Of a stretch of 64,000 nt of DNA, positions 37,603-50,101 are shown piece after piece. Made by a program: the position numbers and the translations under genes. The notes under the pieces were generated by a model. The model ran no database searches and was not told where the DNA came from. It saw nothing but the letters and a program-made list of their open reading frames with translations. The DNA is taken from contig CANJKZ010000008.1 in NCBI GenBank assembly GCA_947471745.1, positions 1,900,001 through 1,964,000 on the forward strand, given 5' to 3'. Source of the stretch: Closterium sp. Naga37s-1. Its lineage: Eukaryota > Streptophyta > Zygnematophyceae > Desmidiales > Closteriaceae. Position 1 is the first letter of the stretch. Every line of letters starts with the position of its first letter.

Positions 37603-37752
37603 AGACCCCGCCAGCAGAGAACCCCGCCAGCAGAGAACCCCACCAGCAGAGAACCCCGCCAGCAGAGAACCCCGCCAGCAGAGAACCCCACCAGCAGAGA
37701 ACCCCGCCAGCAGAGAACCCCGCCAGCACAGAACCCCGCCAGCAGAGCACCA
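37603..37752. repeat. 16-bp tandem array in E3
   Basis: These are about nine copies of ccccgccagcagagaa (ccccaccagcagagaa variants), directly after the 31-bp array. Again not a multiple of 3, it gives a 16-residue peptide period (PPAENPASREPRQQRT). Confidence 0.92.
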
Positions 37753-38266
37753 CCCTCTGCCCTGCCTCTCCCCTCCCGCGGCTGCTACTGTGGGGGGTAG
37801 GTGGCGGGAGCGGGGGGGTGGGAGGGCTGGCTGCAGTGTGAAGGACAGGGCAGAGACAACTGTGGGTTGGGCAGGGGTGTGGAGGAAGGAAGGGAGGGAG
37901 GGGGTGCGGTTCCAGGGGGTGGCTGAAATGGGGGGTGAGGTTGAAGGAGGGTGGTTGATTGGGGGTGGGGATGTGGGGGTTAGTAAGAGGGGACGCTGCG
38001 GCCACCCCCCCACCTCCTCTCCTCATCCCCCACTCAACCCCCCTTTCGTAAAAGGGGGTTAGTAAGAGGGGACGCCGCGGCCACCCCCCCACCTCCTCTC
38101 CTCATCCCTCACTCACCTCCTCCTGTGTTCTCATCTCCTCTCCTCTCCTCTCTCCCTCTCGCCGCCTCCCCTCACGTACCCCTCTGCCGTCTCCCACTGC
38201 ACCAGCTATACCCGTTCAGGGGGTGTTGACTACTCTAGTTCCTACTGCAAGCAGGCTAAGGGGGTG

Positions 38267-38517
38267 TGTCAAAGTTATATTTAAGATATATCCTGCTTGC
38301 TGTAGTTACTGTAGTTATTGTTCTTTGCTGTTGGTGGTGCACCTCTTGCTTGTGTTTCTCGACTATATCTTGTATGCTTTGCTTTAGTGAAGCCAAAACT
38401 TGTTTGGTCAATTTCTATCGACACTCCCTTGGCCTTGACCTCGACAATAGCTTGGCCTAGGCTACTAAGCCTAGGCCCTCCTTAAATCCGGTTACCAGTT
38501 AAGATCGCATCGTAACA
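38267..38517 (+). repeat. 3' LTR of E3
   Basis: This is 251 bp, identical to the 5' copy except for one base that I can see, followed by the aaagt target copy. Confidence 0.94.
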
Positions 38518-40540
38518 AAAGTGACTGTGATCCCACGGTCCTGAAGGTATCCAACACCCACCAAGTTCCGAGAGAACGAGAGCGACGTGACAGCAGTCGT
38601 CACGGCTGGACTAGTGACTACACAAGCACCTACACTAAAATCACAAGTACCTACACTAGCAACAGGCAAACATCCAAAGCTAGGTACACGCAAGCCAAGA
38701 GATCCATACGTGAAAGAATAAGCAGCATCCATAGACATATCAAACACAGGGTAACCACTACGAGACAGACCGGGCTCGATCGGTGGCCTCGACTCAGACC
38801 CAAAACGCTCACGGTATAGGTCGTCGAGGCGACTGTAGCAGCGCTGTGCAGAGTGGTCAGGACGCCAGCAGGTAGTGCCAGCACCAGGACCAGTCAGGAT
38901 CCGGTACTGGCAGGGGCCGACGTTGCGGCCACCGCGACGAGCCCCTCAGCTGGCTGGGCCGCTACTGCAGCCAACGCTACCCGGACCACCAGGCCCCACT
39001 GCTGCTAAGGACGCCACAGCTGCTGAGGGCGCCACTGCTGCAGTCCCTGCAGCTACAGAGCCCTAGTGGACGCCATGGTAAAGGCGAGCTGGGAGTAGGA
39101 GCGGTAGGCTAGGAGTAGCTGGAGCTAGAAACGGCCAGAACGAGGAAGCGCTAGGCTAGGAACTACTAGCGCTAGGAGCAGCTGGAGCGGGGAGCGGCTG
39201 GAGCTAGAAGCATCTGGAGCTAGGAACGCCTGGAGCACGACACGGCCGGAGCTAGGCACGGCTGGAGCTAGGAGTGGCTGGAGCTGAGAGCGGCTGGAGC
39301 AAGGCACGGCTGGAGCAAGGCACGGCTGGAGTAAGGCACGGCAAGAGCAAGGCACGTCTGGAGCTAGGAACAGCTACAGCGATACTAAGAACCAACGACG
39401 AAGAGAGACACCAGGCTAGGAACAGTCGGGAGGTAGGAACAGCTGGAACCGCCAGGCTAGGAACGGCTGGCACGAGGAGCGGCTGGAGCGAGGAGTGAAA
39501 AAGGACGCCAAGCTAGAGCTAGAAACGGCTGGAGCTAGCACGGCTGGAGCACGAGCGGCTAGAGTGAGGAACGGCGAGCTAGGACCGGCTCGATCTCGAG
39601 ACTGGAAGTGCGGCTGCCGGCCGCCGATAGTAGAAAACTGCTAGGAGTGGCCGGAGTAGGAGCGGACGGAGCGAGGAAAGCCAGACTATGACAAGCAATG
39701 AACGCTAGTCACGCGAAGGTTACTAGCCCTAATTCGCGCCAGGAGAAGCAACTGTGGCTGCCAGCCGCTACCGGAGGTGCCAATGGTACTAGGTGTATAC
39801 GAGACAGTCAGTACGGTTGGAGTGAGGTGGCGGTGCTACTGGCACTACTGGCACTATTGTGGGCGGCTGTTAGGTTTTGTGGGCGGTTGGGGGGAGGCTG
39901 TGGGTGGCTGGAAGTTGCTGTGGGTGGCTGAAAGTTGCTGTGGGGGGCTGGGAGGGGCTGGGAGCTGCTGTGGGCGGCTGAAAGTTGCCGTGGGAGGGGC
40001 TGTGAGCAGCTGGAAGTTGCTATGGGCGCCTGGGAGGGGCTAGCGGCGAGCGTAGCTGCAGGCGACAGGCTGGCTGGCGGCTAGCGTAGTTGCTGGCGGC
40101 AGGCTAGATCTGGTGCTACTGCTGGCGGCTAGTTTAGCTGCTGGCGGTTGGCAGCAGTGTTAGTAGAGAGTGCGCCTGCTGCTCGTGGGCCACAGCAGTT
40201 GCGCATGCAGGCGCTGCAGGTGCGTGCGTCTGCTGCGCGCGCGGCTGTTGCTGTGCGCATGGTCGTGACGCGCGCGGCTGTAGCTGCACGAGCGACTGCA
40301 GCGCGTGCGGTTGCTACTGCGTGCGCGGCTGCCGCACGTGTGCGTGGTCGCGGCCTAACGGCGGGGCGCGCTCTGCCTACGGCGGGCCTCGTCCTGCGTG
40401 GCCTACAGCGGGGCGCGCGCTGCTACTAAGGTCGCGACCTAGGGAAACGGGCCTGTTTGGGGTCGCGCGACCTAGGGAAACGGTGCGGAGATAACTAGCA
40501 AAACGGGAGCTTGACTATGGGGAAGGCACGGGGTGTTGGG
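38518..40540 (-). mobile_element. Element E1, 5' coding remnant and leader repeats
   Basis: On the minus strand a short protease remnant (SRNLVGVGYLQDRG, about 38.55 kb) is preceded by a zinc-knuckle-like CWRPDHSAQRCYSRLDDL segment (about 38.85 kb). No full gag is visible. Upstream, 39.08-40.54 kb is leader: repeats of ctggagctaggaac-type units (39.1-39.6 kb), gctggaagttgctgtggg-type units (39.85-40.05 kb) and a gcgcgcg-rich end. E4 is inserted at 40540/54456. Confidence 0.72.
39100..40060. repeat. Tandem repeats in the E1 leader
   Basis: There are two families: about twenty copies of a roughly 20-bp unit (ggctggagctaggaa with gcacggctggagc variants) at 39.1-39.6 kb, and some eight copies of a roughly 20-bp ctggaagttgctgtgggcgg unit at 39.85-40.05 kb. 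Confidence 0.75.
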
Positions 40541-40666
40541 TGTCAGAATGAGTGAAGTGATTGCATTAGGAAAGTTGGGAGTACAAGTATGAAACCCTAG
40601 AGTTTGTACCCCCTAAGGCTAAACCCACTACAGCCTAGAGAACACAAACATATGTAATGTTCGACA
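40541..40666 (-). repeat. 3' LTR of E4
   Basis: This is 126 bp; minus strand tgtcgaac to ttctgaca. It follows the polypurine tract (cctatgggggtg). Confidence 0.94.
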
Positions 40667-43288
40667 CACCCCCATAGGCAAAGTGGGAGACAACCAGATG
40701 GTCACAAGACCAGTCAAAGCAAAGCAAAGCAAAGCAAGCTCAGGGTGGATCTCAAGGAAACCACACAAATTCCGAGCACAAGCAAGCGGTCACAAGACCA
40801 GTTCACATGCAGTTTGATAATATGACAAGAAGTACAGTGATCACAACCTAGCAAGTGTAAGCATGCAGGTATATATATAGAGATCACAGTACAAGCAGAG
40901 TCAAGAAGTGAGCAAGTGAGGGACAGTAGGCACAAGGCCTAGAACAGTACAGAAACGCTGATGATCACAAGGCGGAAGTGCCTTGGTGAACACATCAGCA
41001 GTGTTGGCCCGAGTGGCCACGTACAAGAGACGAAGCTGACCACGCTGCTGCAGCTCTCGAGCAAGGAAGTAGCGCAGAGCGATGTGCTTTGTTCTGTGCT
41101 CCAGTCTGTGCTCCTGACACAAGGCAAGGGCGGCCTTGTTGTCAACGTACAGCACTGGAGGAGAACGAGGCCGCTCTCCCAGGTCGGTCAGCAGGTGGGT
41201 GAGCTAGCGTAACTCCTGTACAGCCATGGCTGTGACGTAGATCTCAGCCTCACAACTGGAGCTGAGAACTGAAGACGAGCGAGTAGAACGCCAAGAAACT
41301 GAACCACAGCCAAGACTGAAGGTGTAACCCTAAGACGACCGCTGAGTAGCCTGGTCGTCAGCCCAAGAAGCGTCTGAGTGCCCAGTGAGGACAACGTCTC
41401 TCCGTCCTCCAAGCACAAGCCCCATGCCCGACGTACTGCACAAGTAGCGCAACACCCTCTTAGCGGCATCCATGTGCTCCTTCCGGTGACGGCCAGGAGC
41501 GACATAGCGTGCAAGGATGCTAAGAGGGTATGCTAGGTCAGGTCGAGTGCAGGTAATCAGGTACATGAGGCAGCCCACAAGCTCTGGATACGGGCCACTC
41601 GGCTCTACGGACTCATCCGAAGGCAGAGCTGAGAGCGAGTGACCAGTAGGCAGAGGAGTGGGCTGGGGCGAGGAGTACGTGAAGCGGAAGCGCTGAAGGA
41701 CCTGCTGCACCATGTGTGACTGAGTCAAGGTGATGGTGCGCTGTGCTCTGTCCCGGGTGATCCGCAAGCCAAGATAGCTTGTCAGCTCACCCAGGTTTGT
41801 GCACGTGTGTCTCTTCTGCAGCTCCGACTTCACGTGGGCGAGTGCCTCAGTGTCAGCAGTAGCAAAGACCAAGTCGTCTACGTACACGAGGACGTAGAAC
41901 GGCGGCAGAGTGGTGTCGGTGCGTAGAAACAGCGACGGGTCAGCAGTAGAAGGAGCAAACCCAAGAGCAGCAAGAGTAGTCCTCAGTGTGTCGTGCCACT
42001 CACGGGGTGCTTGGCGGAGACCGTAGACTGGCCGCCGGAGGCTCCACTGGGTACCAGCAGGGAACGACCCAGTGAAGCCAGGTGGGCGGCGCAGCCAGAT
42101 CTCCTCGTGCAGGCTGCCCTGTAGGAACGCAGTGCTAAAGTCAAGAGAGTGGAGCTCGTAGTCACGCTGAGCGGCGACGTGCAGCAGAACCCGAAGAGTG
42201 GTCATCTTCGGGGTCGGGGAGAAGGTCTGGAAGAAGTCAACTCCCTCTCGCTGACTGAAGCCTCGTGCAACGTAACGCGCCTTGAAGACAGGCGGAAAAC
42301 CCGGCGGCCGCTTCACCATGAAAATCCACATGCCACTGACAATGTTCGCCATAGGTGGGGGAACCTCGTCGACGTAGGTGCATGTGGACTTCCAGGAAGC
42401 CATCTCTGCGTCCATGGCTGTCTGCCACTGAGAGGAGTAGGGACCCTCCATCGCCTCTGCGTAAGAGCGTGGGGTCGGGATGTCTGGTGCATCCGGGTCT
42501 CCCTCAGGGGCAATCAGCATGGACACGAGATGAGGTAAAGCAGCGGCAAAGCACTCAAACTCCTCCTGTCTGTCCTCAAGGACGTCCGTGCCAAGAGCAC
42601 ACTCACCCCCGACGGACGGAGGACAGACAGACTCAGACTCAGCAACAAGGCTAGCAGCGTAGTCTAGACGACAGGCGGCAGCAAAGTCAACAAGCTCAGC
42701 GACTAGAGCAGACGCAGCAGAGGACTCAAAGGAAGGGTGAGTGACAGCAGTGGCGAGGAGACGCGTGACAGTAGGACTGGCAGCACGAAGGGAGTCAGAC
42801 GGTGGGTCAGCAACGTCAGGAAGAGAGGACGCAGGAGGAGACGGCAGAGGGACACGCTGTGGAGCAGTGGAAGGACGCAGGGTCATATAGTGAGTGCCAA
42901 GGACAGGAGGAGGACGCTGACGCGGAGCACGACGACCAGTACGGACAGTGCGGACAGACGACTCTGGACGAGACTCAGGCGACGGAGGACGAGACTCAGG
43001 CTTACGACGCTCCGTAAGACTACTCGTCGGCGCAGTGTAAGGAGAAGGACCAGGCAGCGGAGAGGCAAGCGGTAACTGTGACTGCGACTGGACAGGTGGT
43101 GGACTCGGTAGGGGAGGAGGAGGACCAGGAGAGGGCGGGAGGCCAAGAACCTGCTGAAGGAGCAGAACGTAGTACGGCCGCGGCCGCGCAGCTCCTCCGG
43201 AACCAGCAGAGACAGCACCAGCGCCCTCAGCTCCAGGGTCTCCAGCTACAACTCCCGCAGCACCACCAGCAGCTCCAGCAGCTCCAGA

Positions 43289-43415
43289 TGTCAACATATA
43301 TTTTATATGTGTTGTTTAGGTTAGTCTAGGTGTTACATTTCTACTTGCATGATTAGGGTTTGCTATATCTAGGGTTGTACTTCACATTTTCTATCAATTC
43401 ATTCTTATCATAACA
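43289..43415 (+). repeat. 5' LTR of E5
   Basis: This is 127 bp, tgtcaacat to cataaca, followed directly by tggtatagagc. Confidence 0.93.
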
Positions 43416-43789
43416 TGGTATAGAGCTAGGTTTCCCTTAGGCGATTTTTCCCCTAGGCGATTTTTCCCTTAGGCGGAATTTCTCTCGATAGTCTATGGGC
43501 CCACCACCCGCGCGCCTCGTAGCGACCCATAGCCCGAAGCGCCCTGCCCCGTAGAGCCCGAGTAGGTCGCGCCCCCCGTCGACATCGCGCGTCACCCGTT
43601 TCTGCCCTGCGCCCCACCCGTTTTTGCCGTGCGTCACTCGGTTTTTAGCCCCGCGCCCCACTCGTTTTACCCCGCGTGTTGCCCCCCAGTCCTCTAGCGC
43701 GCAGCAGACGAACGCACGTAGCTGCGCGCGCAGCCTTAGTCGCACCCGCAGCTCCGCGCGCACGTGCAGCCCACCGTCGTAACCGGCCC

Positions 43790-44230
43790 CCAGACCTGAA
43801 ATCCCCCTCAGAACCGCACAGAACCGCCGCCTTAACAGCTTCCCCACCTGAAAACCGCCGCCCCAGACCTGACAACCGCCGCCCCACCTGGAAACCTGCT
43901 GCCCCACCCGTTCCAGGCACCTCACCCGGGATCAGCCGCCCCACCCAGTCCTCTCCACCGCATTGAACCGCACAGAACTGCACATAACTGCACAGAACCG
44001 CACAGAACCGCCGCCTTAACAGCTTCCCCACCTGAAAACCACCGCCCCAGACCTGACAACCGCCGCCCCACCTGGAAACCTGCTTCCCCACCCGTTCCAG
44101 GCACCTCACCCGGAATCAGCTGCCCCACCCAGTCCTCTCCACCGCATTGAACCTCACAGAACCGCACAGTACTGCACATAACCGCACAGAACCGCACAGA
44201 ACCGCCGCCTCACCCGTAGCCCGCTGCCTT
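43790..44230. repeat. Long-unit repeat in the E5 leader
   Basis: These are two and a half copies of a unit of about 190 bp containing cagaaccgccgccttaacag, cccagacctgacaaccgcc and ccaggcacctcacccg blocks, with a shorter cgcacagaac repeat inside. It lies upstream of the next array. Confidence 0.75.
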
Positions 44231-44319
44231 AACAGCTTCCCCACCTGAAACCTGCCTCCCCACGATCTACCACACCCGCCGTCAGTAGCCCCAGCCGATT
44301 ACACTGCCGCCAGCTACAC

Positions 44320-44910
44320 TAGCAGCAGCATAGGCTGGCCCCAGCGCACCAGCAGCAACGTAGGCTGCCCCCAGCAGAACCAGCAGAACCAGCAGAACCA
44401 GCAGAACCAGCAGCAGCATAGGCTGCCGCCAGCACACTAGCAGCAGCATAGGCTGCCCCCAGCGCACCAGCAGCAGCGTAGGCTGCCCCCAGCAGAACCA
44501 GAAGCGGCATAGGCTGCCACCAGCGCACCAGCAGTAGCATTGGCTGCCCCCAGCAAAACCAGTAGCAGCTAAGGCTGCCCCCAGCAGAGCCAGAAGCAGC
44601 ATAGGCTGCCCCCAGCGAACCAGCAGCAGCATAGGCTGCCGCCAGAGCACCAGCAGCAGCAGCATAGGCTGCCCCCAGCGAACCAGCAGCAGCATAGGCT
44701 GCCCCCAGCGCACCAGCAGCAGCTTAGGCTACCGCCAGCGCACCAGCAGCAGCTTAGGCAACTGCCAACGCACTAGCAGCAGCATTGGCTGCCCCCTGGA
44801 GAACCAGTAGCAGCCTAGGCTGCCTCTCAGCAGAACCAGAAGCAGCACAGGCTGCCCCCAGCGCACCAGCAGCAGCTTAGGCTGCCCCCAGCAGAAATAG
44901 CAGCAGCATA
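44320..44910. repeat. Tandem array agcagcagcataggctgccccc in the E5 leader
   Basis: These are about seventeen imperfect copies of a roughly 30-bp unit with core cagcagcataggctgccccc followed by agcgcacc or agcagaacc. It ends just before the first coding similarity at about 44.93 kb. Confidence 0.85.
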
Positions 44911-47229
44911 GGCTCACATGGCATGTACTAGGGTTCTACAGCAGCAGGGCCAGCCGCAGCACTCCCGTCAGGTGGGGCCTGCGGGTCCAAAGTGTGGCGC
45001 CCCCAGAAGTGGCTCAGCTAGCAGTGGGCGAGACGTCGGCCCCTGCGGGTACCGGGCCCTGACAGGCCCTGGTGCTGGCACTACCTGCTGGAGTCCTGAC
45101 CACACTGCGTCCAGCTGCTACCGTCGACTCGACGACCTCCACCGTGAGCGTTTTGGTCCTCACGCTATTACACCGCACTGGCCTTCGCGCCTTCGCCAGC
45201 GCACTACTGCACCAGTTGAGTCTCACCTGCCTGGTCTAGGACCCTTTCCGGCTGCACGAGTAGAGACATGTGTTTCCAGTCTTGGTGCGTGTGTTGTTTC
45301 CAGTCCCGGCGCCTCTGAGGGTCTTTGTGTAGGAGCTGCAGCTACCACTAATCTAGCACTAGCCTTTGTAGCTGGTTCGGGTGCGACCCCACAGACTGCA
45401 CAGCTTTCCTTCACCCTAGATTCTGGAGCGTCCAGCTGTTTCTTTCGCGACTGTACCGACCTCACACCACTGCGCACTCCAGTCACTGTCGCCTTGGCTG
45501 ACCCCTCTGTGGGACGTGTAGTTGCTAACAGCACCACCACTCTTCCGTGTCCGGCGGCTCCCTCAGGTTTTCTTACAGGTTACTACACCCCCTCGTTCTC
45601 TAGGAACCTGGTGGGTGTCAGTCACCTTCACGACCTAGGCGTAGTCACTACTTTCCCACTGGACGAGCCTGTTGCCTCCTGCACTGTCGGTGCCACTGGG
45701 GCGCCCCTGGCCACATTCCACAGAGAGCCACCACACTGAGTCGGGTCAGGTCAGGTCAGGTCAGGTAGCTGCTGTGTCGTGTGACTGTCAGTCCCTCACC
45801 CACCCGTCGGTCCTCTGGCACCACCGTCTAGGTCACCCGTCGTTCCCGCGTCTCATTAGGATGGCACGTTACCGTCTGGTCTCAGGTCTCCCAGGGTCGC
45901 TTGCACCGCTTCCCCGCTCGCCTGCGCCGCTGTGCACTCCTTGCGTCGAGGGTCGGCAGCGCGCTGCCCCTCACTCCTCCTCGTTCCCCCCCACCACGGC
46001 TCCCTTCGAGACCCTGCACTTGGACGTCTGGGGCCCCTCTCCGGTCCTTGGCCCACGTCAGGAGCGCTACTTCCTGATTGTGGTGGACGACTACTCCCGC
46101 TACACCACGGTTTTCCCCTTGCGACGGAAGGCCGACGTGCCTACCGTCCTCGAGCCGTGGCTACTAGCGTGGGGTGGCGCCCAAGGCCTGTGTGGGCTTC
46201 GCCGACACTCGGACCGTGGTGGTGAGTTTTCTTCCACTCGCCTGGAGACGTTCTGTCAGGGTCGGGGGATCATCCAGTCTTACACGCTACCAGCATCACC
46301 GCAGCAGAACGGGGTAGCCGAGCGACGCATCGGCCTGGTCATGGAGGTTGCCCGGACCTCCATGTGCCATGCCGGTGCCCCCCAGTTCTTGTGGCCCCAG
46401 GCAGTCCGCTACGCCGCGCACCAGCTGAACCTGTGGCCCAGTGACGCACGGCCAAGGGTGACGCCGGTCTCCCTTTGGACAGGTTCTCCGGGCGTAGCAG
46501 CTGACTTCCGCGTCTGGGGTTGTCTGGCTCACGTTCGCGCCCCTGGCGCGAACAAGTTGTCTCCGCGCACTCGTGCCTGCGTCTTTCTTGGCTTCCCTTT
46601 GGACGCCTCCGGCTGGGTGTTCTATGACCCGGTCACCTACCAGTTCTTCGCTTCGCAGGACGTCACGTTCGACGAGTCTGTCTGTTACTACAGGAGTCGC
46701 CCCCACCGAGGTACTGAGGCCTTTTCCCCCCCGCTGTTCCTCACCCTTGAGCCCCCACCAGTCGCCTCGGTAGCCTCCCCCCCTTCGCGTCCTGCCCCGT
46801 CAGGTGTGTCGCACGTCACTCCGCAGTCTTCCCCCCCGCAGCGTCCAGTCCCTGTCGTGTCTGGGGGTGCGGGAGGTGCAGTTGCGGAGGGTGAGGGTAC
46901 TGGGGCTGCAGGAGCTGGTGGTGTCGGCTATGGGGGTGCAGGGGTTGTGGGCGTGGAGGTCACTCCTCTGGAGGACACGGCAGCCTCGACTCGGCGGCCT
47001 CGCCCTGCCTCACCCCCTGGCTTCCCGTCCGTCCCGCAGTTTCCTCCTCCTTCTTCTCTGCGGTCGGTTGCTGCGGAGCCTGGGGGTGTTTTGCGGGAGG
47101 TACTGGAGGCCCCGGGGGTGTCGGTGGTGGAGGTGCTGGTTCTGGGGGTGCTGGAGCTGGAGGCACTGGCACTGTGGCGCCTACACCGCGCACTGTACGT
47201 TTCCTGACCCGTGAGCAGCGTCTCCTCCA

Positions 47230-47745
47230 GTTGGAGAGGGAGGAGCGTGAGCGATTTGAGAGGGAACAGCAGCAGCAGCAGCAGCAGCGGGAGAGAGTAG
47301 AGGAGGAGTCACAGCAGCAGCACGAGAGGGTAGCGCAGGAGTCCCGGTCGCAGCAGCGGGTGCAGCTGCAGCCGCAGCAGGAGAGGGTAGAGGAGGAGTC
47401 ACGGCCGCACCAGGAGAGGGTAGAGCAGGAGTCCCGCCCGCAGCAGCAGGTGCAGTTACAGACACAGCAGGAGAGAGTAGAGGAGCAGTCACGGCCGCAC
47501 CAGGAGAGGGTAGAGTAGGAGTCCCACCCGCAGCAGCAGGTGCAGTTACAGACGCAGCAGGAGAGAGTAGAGGAGGAGTCACATCAGCAGCAGGAGAGGG
47601 TAGCGCAGGAGTCCCGGTCGCAGCAGCGGGTACAGCTGCAGCCGCAGCAGGAGAGGGCAGAGGCGGAGCCACAGGAGCAGCAGCAGGGGCCGGTACCGTC
47701 GCAGCAGACGCCAGAGGAGGCGGAGCAGCAGCGACTGCGACTACG
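47230..47745 (+). repeat. Gln/Glu-rich repeat in the E5 integrase-RT linker
   Basis: The coding repeats peptides of the kind QQERVEEESRPHQERVEQ, about 20-25 residues long, five or six times. A charged, Leu/Val-spaced pattern of this sort could form coiled coil. It replaces most of the Gly/Ala linker found in E4, A and E7. Confidence 0.75.
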
Positions 47746-50101
47746 CGACCTCCCCGACCCAGCACCTGCACGCTTTGTTCGTGGTCCCCTACCGTCCCCT
47801 CCTGTTCCACCAGTTGAGTTCCTTTCCTCCTCCCAGTGAACTCGTCGTCCTCCCCTCAGTCGTGCTGTGTCTCCACAGCCCCGTCGGTCCCGTTACCGTG
47901 CAGACGGTCCGTTTCACCTTGTTCTCCGCTCTCGTGTTCCACCTCCTCCTGTCCTTCCACAGCCCCCTGAGTCGTCCCTCACTGTGCTTCACGACCCGTT
48001 GTCCGACTACCTCCGTGCCTCCCGTCCTGTCGTCTCCCGTGTTTTGTCCGCGTTGGTCACTCACCCGACTGCACCTCTGTCGTCTGTCTTAGCACTTGTT
48101 ACCACTGTCTCTGGCTTTGCCTCTTCCCACCGCCTTGACTACGCCGCTCACTTGGTGAGTGGCCCTGCACGTTCTCCGTCCTCTGGGGGTGCTCCTGTCT
48201 TTCCCCTGGAGGTCCTAGAGGACAGGCAGTTCGAGCTTGGTTTCCTTGCGGCCGCTGTTCCTCATCTCTGCGCCATGCTGCTTGCCCCTGAGGGGGATCC
48301 AGACGCCCTTGACATCCCGATCCCTCGCACTCACGCCGAGGCGGTCTCGGGACCCTGGGCTTCGTACTGGATAGCAGCTGAGGAGGCAGAGATGGCATCT
48401 TATAGGTCCACAGGCACTTACGTCGATGCATTCCCACCACCTGGGACGAATGTCGTCAGTGGCCGATGGCTCTACAAGGTGAAGCGGCCGCCTGGATCAC
48501 CACCTGTGTTCAAGGCGCGCTATGTTGCGAGAGGCTTCAGTCAGCGAGAGGGGGTGGACTTCTTCCAGACCTTCGCTCCCACCCCGAAGATGAGTACTCT
48601 TCGGGTGTTGCTGCATATTGCAGCCCAGCGCGACTACGAGTTGCACTCCTTGGACTTTTCCACCGCGTTCCTTCAGGGGAGCCTGCACGAGCAGATCTGG
48701 CTGCGTCGCCCGCCTGGCTTCACTGGCTCTTTCCCACCTGGGACCCAGTGGCAGCTGCGTCGACCAGTCTACGGCCTGCGTCAGGCCCCACGTGAGTGGC
48801 ACGACACACTTCGCTCGACCCTTGCAGCTCTTGACTTCTTTCCGTCGTCTGCTGACCCGTCACTGTTCGTTCGCCGTGGCTCGACCCCGTTCTTTGTCCT
48901 GGTCTACGTCGACGACCTAGTGTTCGCCACTCCCGACCGACGCGCGCTGGCCTCCGTGAAGGAGGAACTGCAGAGGAGACACACTTGCACTGACCTTGGT
49001 GAGCTGCAGCACTACCTTGGCCTGCAGATCACCAGGGACAGGGCAGCTCGCACCATTACGCTGACTCAGTAGCATATGGTCGAGCAGATCCTCACGCGGT
49101 TTCGCTTCCCGTTCTCCAAGGTACAGCTCACCCCTCTTGGTGTGGATCATGGGCTCACGGCTCCACCTTCGGACGAGTCATTTGAGTCCAGTGGTCCATA
49201 TCCTGAGCTGGTGGGTTGTCTCATGTACCTGATGACCTGTACTCGCCCAGACCTAGCTTACCCTCTTAGCGTCCTTGCGCGCTTTGTTGCGCCTGGGAGA
49301 CACCGACCTTCCCACTGGTACGCTGCTAAGAGGGTGGCGAATTATGTGGCGAGTACATCAGGCATGGGACTTGTCCTTGGAGGGAAGCAGCCAGTTACAC
49401 TCACAGGTTACTCGGACTCGTCGTGGGCCGACGACGCGGAGACGCGTCGGTCTACACAGGGGTACTCCTTTAGCCTCGGGGCAGGTGCTGTTTCGTGGCG
49501 GTCGACTCGGGCGTCGTCCGTCGCCGGTTCCAGCTGTGAGGCAGAGGTGTACGCTGCGACCATGGCCGCTCAGGAGCTTCGCTGGCTGTCTTTCCTTCTC
49601 ACCGACCTTGGTGAGCGGCCTCGCTCTCCCCCAGTCTTGTTCGCCGACAACAGGTCTGCTGTCCTGTTGTGTGAGGAGCCCCGACTGGTTGGGAAGGCGA
49701 AGCACATCCAGCTTCGTTACTTCCTTCTGCGTGAGTTGCAGCGGCGTGGACAGGCACTCGTTCGACGTGTGGTCTCTGAGGCCAACACGGCAGATATCTT
49801 CACCAAGGCGTTGCCGCCTTGTGACCACCAGCGTTTCTGCACCCAGCTTGGCCTTGTGCCTGCCCGTCCTCACTTGCTTGCTTAGAGATGCCTTGTCCTG
49901 CATGTCTTGTACTCTTGCATCTCTTTATATTTGCTATATACCTGCATGTGGACTGGCCTTGTGGCCCCTTGCTTGCTCTCGGAATGTGTGGTGACTTTGA
50001 GCTCCACCCTGAGATTTGTCTTGTTCTTGTAGACTGGTCTTGTGACCGTTGCTTGCTCTTGTTGTTTCTACAGGACTTCCGTCACCTAGACTATGGGGGT
50101 G

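Larger units (their letters stand above)
35924..38517 (+). mobile_element. Element E3: young non-autonomous LTR element with tandem-repeat interior
   Basis: This 2594-bp element is flanked by the duplication aaagt (35919-35923 and 38518-38522). It has 251-bp LTRs (one difference seen), a primer-binding variant tggtatagagcc (36175-36186) and a purine-rich tract (aggctaagggggtg) before the 3' LTR. The interior has no gag, protease, integrase or RT. It holds three tandem arrays (34-, 31- and 16-bp units) and a GC-rich unique tail. Long open frames cross the arrays on both strands only because the repeats lack stops; none shows a known domain. It must have been mobilised in trans. The E5 family shares the PBS variant and the cgtaaca LTR end. 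Confidence 0.93.

Noticed and set aside
36904-38092. Long antisense open frames rich in Trp/Cys/Leu or Gly/Ala across the E3 arrays
   Set aside because: They arise because the 31-bp and 16-bp units lack stops in these phases. The peptides are pure repeat translations with no domain.
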